From: Bacteroidota bacterium
GTDB taxonomy: Bacteria; Bacteroidota; Ignavibacteria; UBA10030; UBA8401
Direction: 5' to 3'
Assembly: GCA_023229405.1 (NCBI GenBank)
Contig: JALNZH010000025.1
Span: forward strand, 1 to 22,023
Length of the DNA stretch: 22,023 nt
Below the pieces are notes generated by a model that was given only the letters and a program-made list of their open reading frames with translations, did no database searches and was not told where the DNA came from. How positions within the stretch are numbered: the stretch's first letter is position 1; every line of letters starts with the position of its first letter. The position numbers and the translations under genes are program-made. This document shows positions 21,770-22,023 of the stretch, in pieces.

Positions 21770-22023
21770 ATGGATAATTCTCGCCTTAACGATTCACTCA
21801 CGTATCTCCGGTCAAAAATTGCCGTAAAACCCAGAATCGCTGTTATTCTCGGTTCCGGACTAGGCGATTTTGCAGATCAGATTTCCTCTCCGCTTATTGT
21901 GCCGACATCGGAAATTCCGAACTACCCAGTTTCTACCGTTCCCGGGCATGCAGGGAAAATTATTTTTGGAACAATAGAAAATAACAAAAGAAAATCGAGT
22001 CAACTTGTTGTTTTTCAAGGACG
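21770..22023 (+). CDS. purine nucleoside phosphorylase, N-terminal part (cut by window end)
   Basis: From ATG 21770 an open frame of 84 codons runs to the right edge. It contains IAVILGSGLGDFADQI (23-38), the phosphate-binding glycine loop of the trimeric PNP/MTAP family, then IPNYPVSTVPGHAGKIIFG with the HAGK motif, and ends in VVFQGR, the start of the 'FQGR-x-H' motif. The family cleaves purine nucleosides with phosphate to free base and (deoxy)ribose 1-phosphate. GAAG lies a few bases before the ATG. An upstream ATG at 21742 closes after 11 codons and is not used. PunA/DeoD subtype cannot be settled from this part, but the layout is that of the PunA (PNP-II) class. Confidence 0.92.
   Translation, partial: MDNSRLNDSLTYLRSKIAVKPRIAVILGSGLGDFADQISSPLIVPTSEIPNYPVSTVPGHAGKIIFGTIENNKRKSSQLVVFQG

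Noticed and set aside
1..22023. CRISPR arrays, transposase genes, phage genes or toxin-antitoxin pairs
   Set aside because: No regularly spaced direct repeats, transposase DDE motifs, integrase or phage structural genes were seen on either strand.

Overview
The window reads as ordinary chromosome from a free-living bacterium of the Bacteroidota / Ignavibacteria side of the FCB group. The strongest internal support for this is the promoter grammar. Upstream of the tyrosine phenol-lyase gene, secG and the tRNA-Lys I find the layout TTG/TTTG, 19-20 bases, TAnnTTTG, which is the consensus read by the Bacteroidota primary sigma factor. A 110-residue SecG and moderate AT-richness are compatible with this. 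The lineage is an inference; there is no rRNA or other marker gene here to fix it.

Layout. Bases 1-2160 hold the end of a TIGR03067-type protein gene (minus strand) and a divergent PLP-dependent tyrosine phenol-lyase closed by a long hairpin terminator. Bases 2176-3610 hold an exported beta-rich protein and an HD-domain hydrolase. A 447-base gene-free stretch with a palindromic repeat follows. Bases 4058-14090 are one unbroken run of twelve minus-strand genes forming a signalling locus. A 693-base gene-free stretch with an interspersed repeat separates it from an unknown protein coupled to endonuclease III (14784-16324), a tRNA-Lys(CUU), an LPP20-like/coiled-coil/barrel-like protein and SecG. 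From 18398 the genes run on the plus strand: a membrane-anchored metallophosphoesterase, then a nucleoside-salvage cluster of thymidine kinase, NupC-type transporter and purine nucleoside phosphorylase (cut by the window end).

The signalling locus is the main point of interest. In transcription order it encodes a hybrid histidine kinase (three PAS domains, HisKA, HATPase, receiver), a protein with six widely spaced TPR-like hairpins, a roadblock/LC7 protein, a free-standing chemoreceptor zinc-binding (CZB) protein, two paralogous free-standing Aer-type PAS proteins, a PhnD-like binding protein with no export signal, a small roadblock-like protein, a receiver domain fused to a roadblock-like domain, a second canonical roadblock protein, an unrecognised 286-residue protein, and an MglA/CvnD-type small GTPase. 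The last three are coupled by GTGA and ATGA overlaps. No methyl-accepting domain, CheA, CheW or output enzyme is present in the window. My reading, which is inference, is a soluble sensor array feeding a phosphorelay whose receiver-roadblock protein controls a Ras-like GTPase switch. It resembles actinobacterial conservons and myxobacterial MglA/MglB in parts, but I do not recognise this combination.
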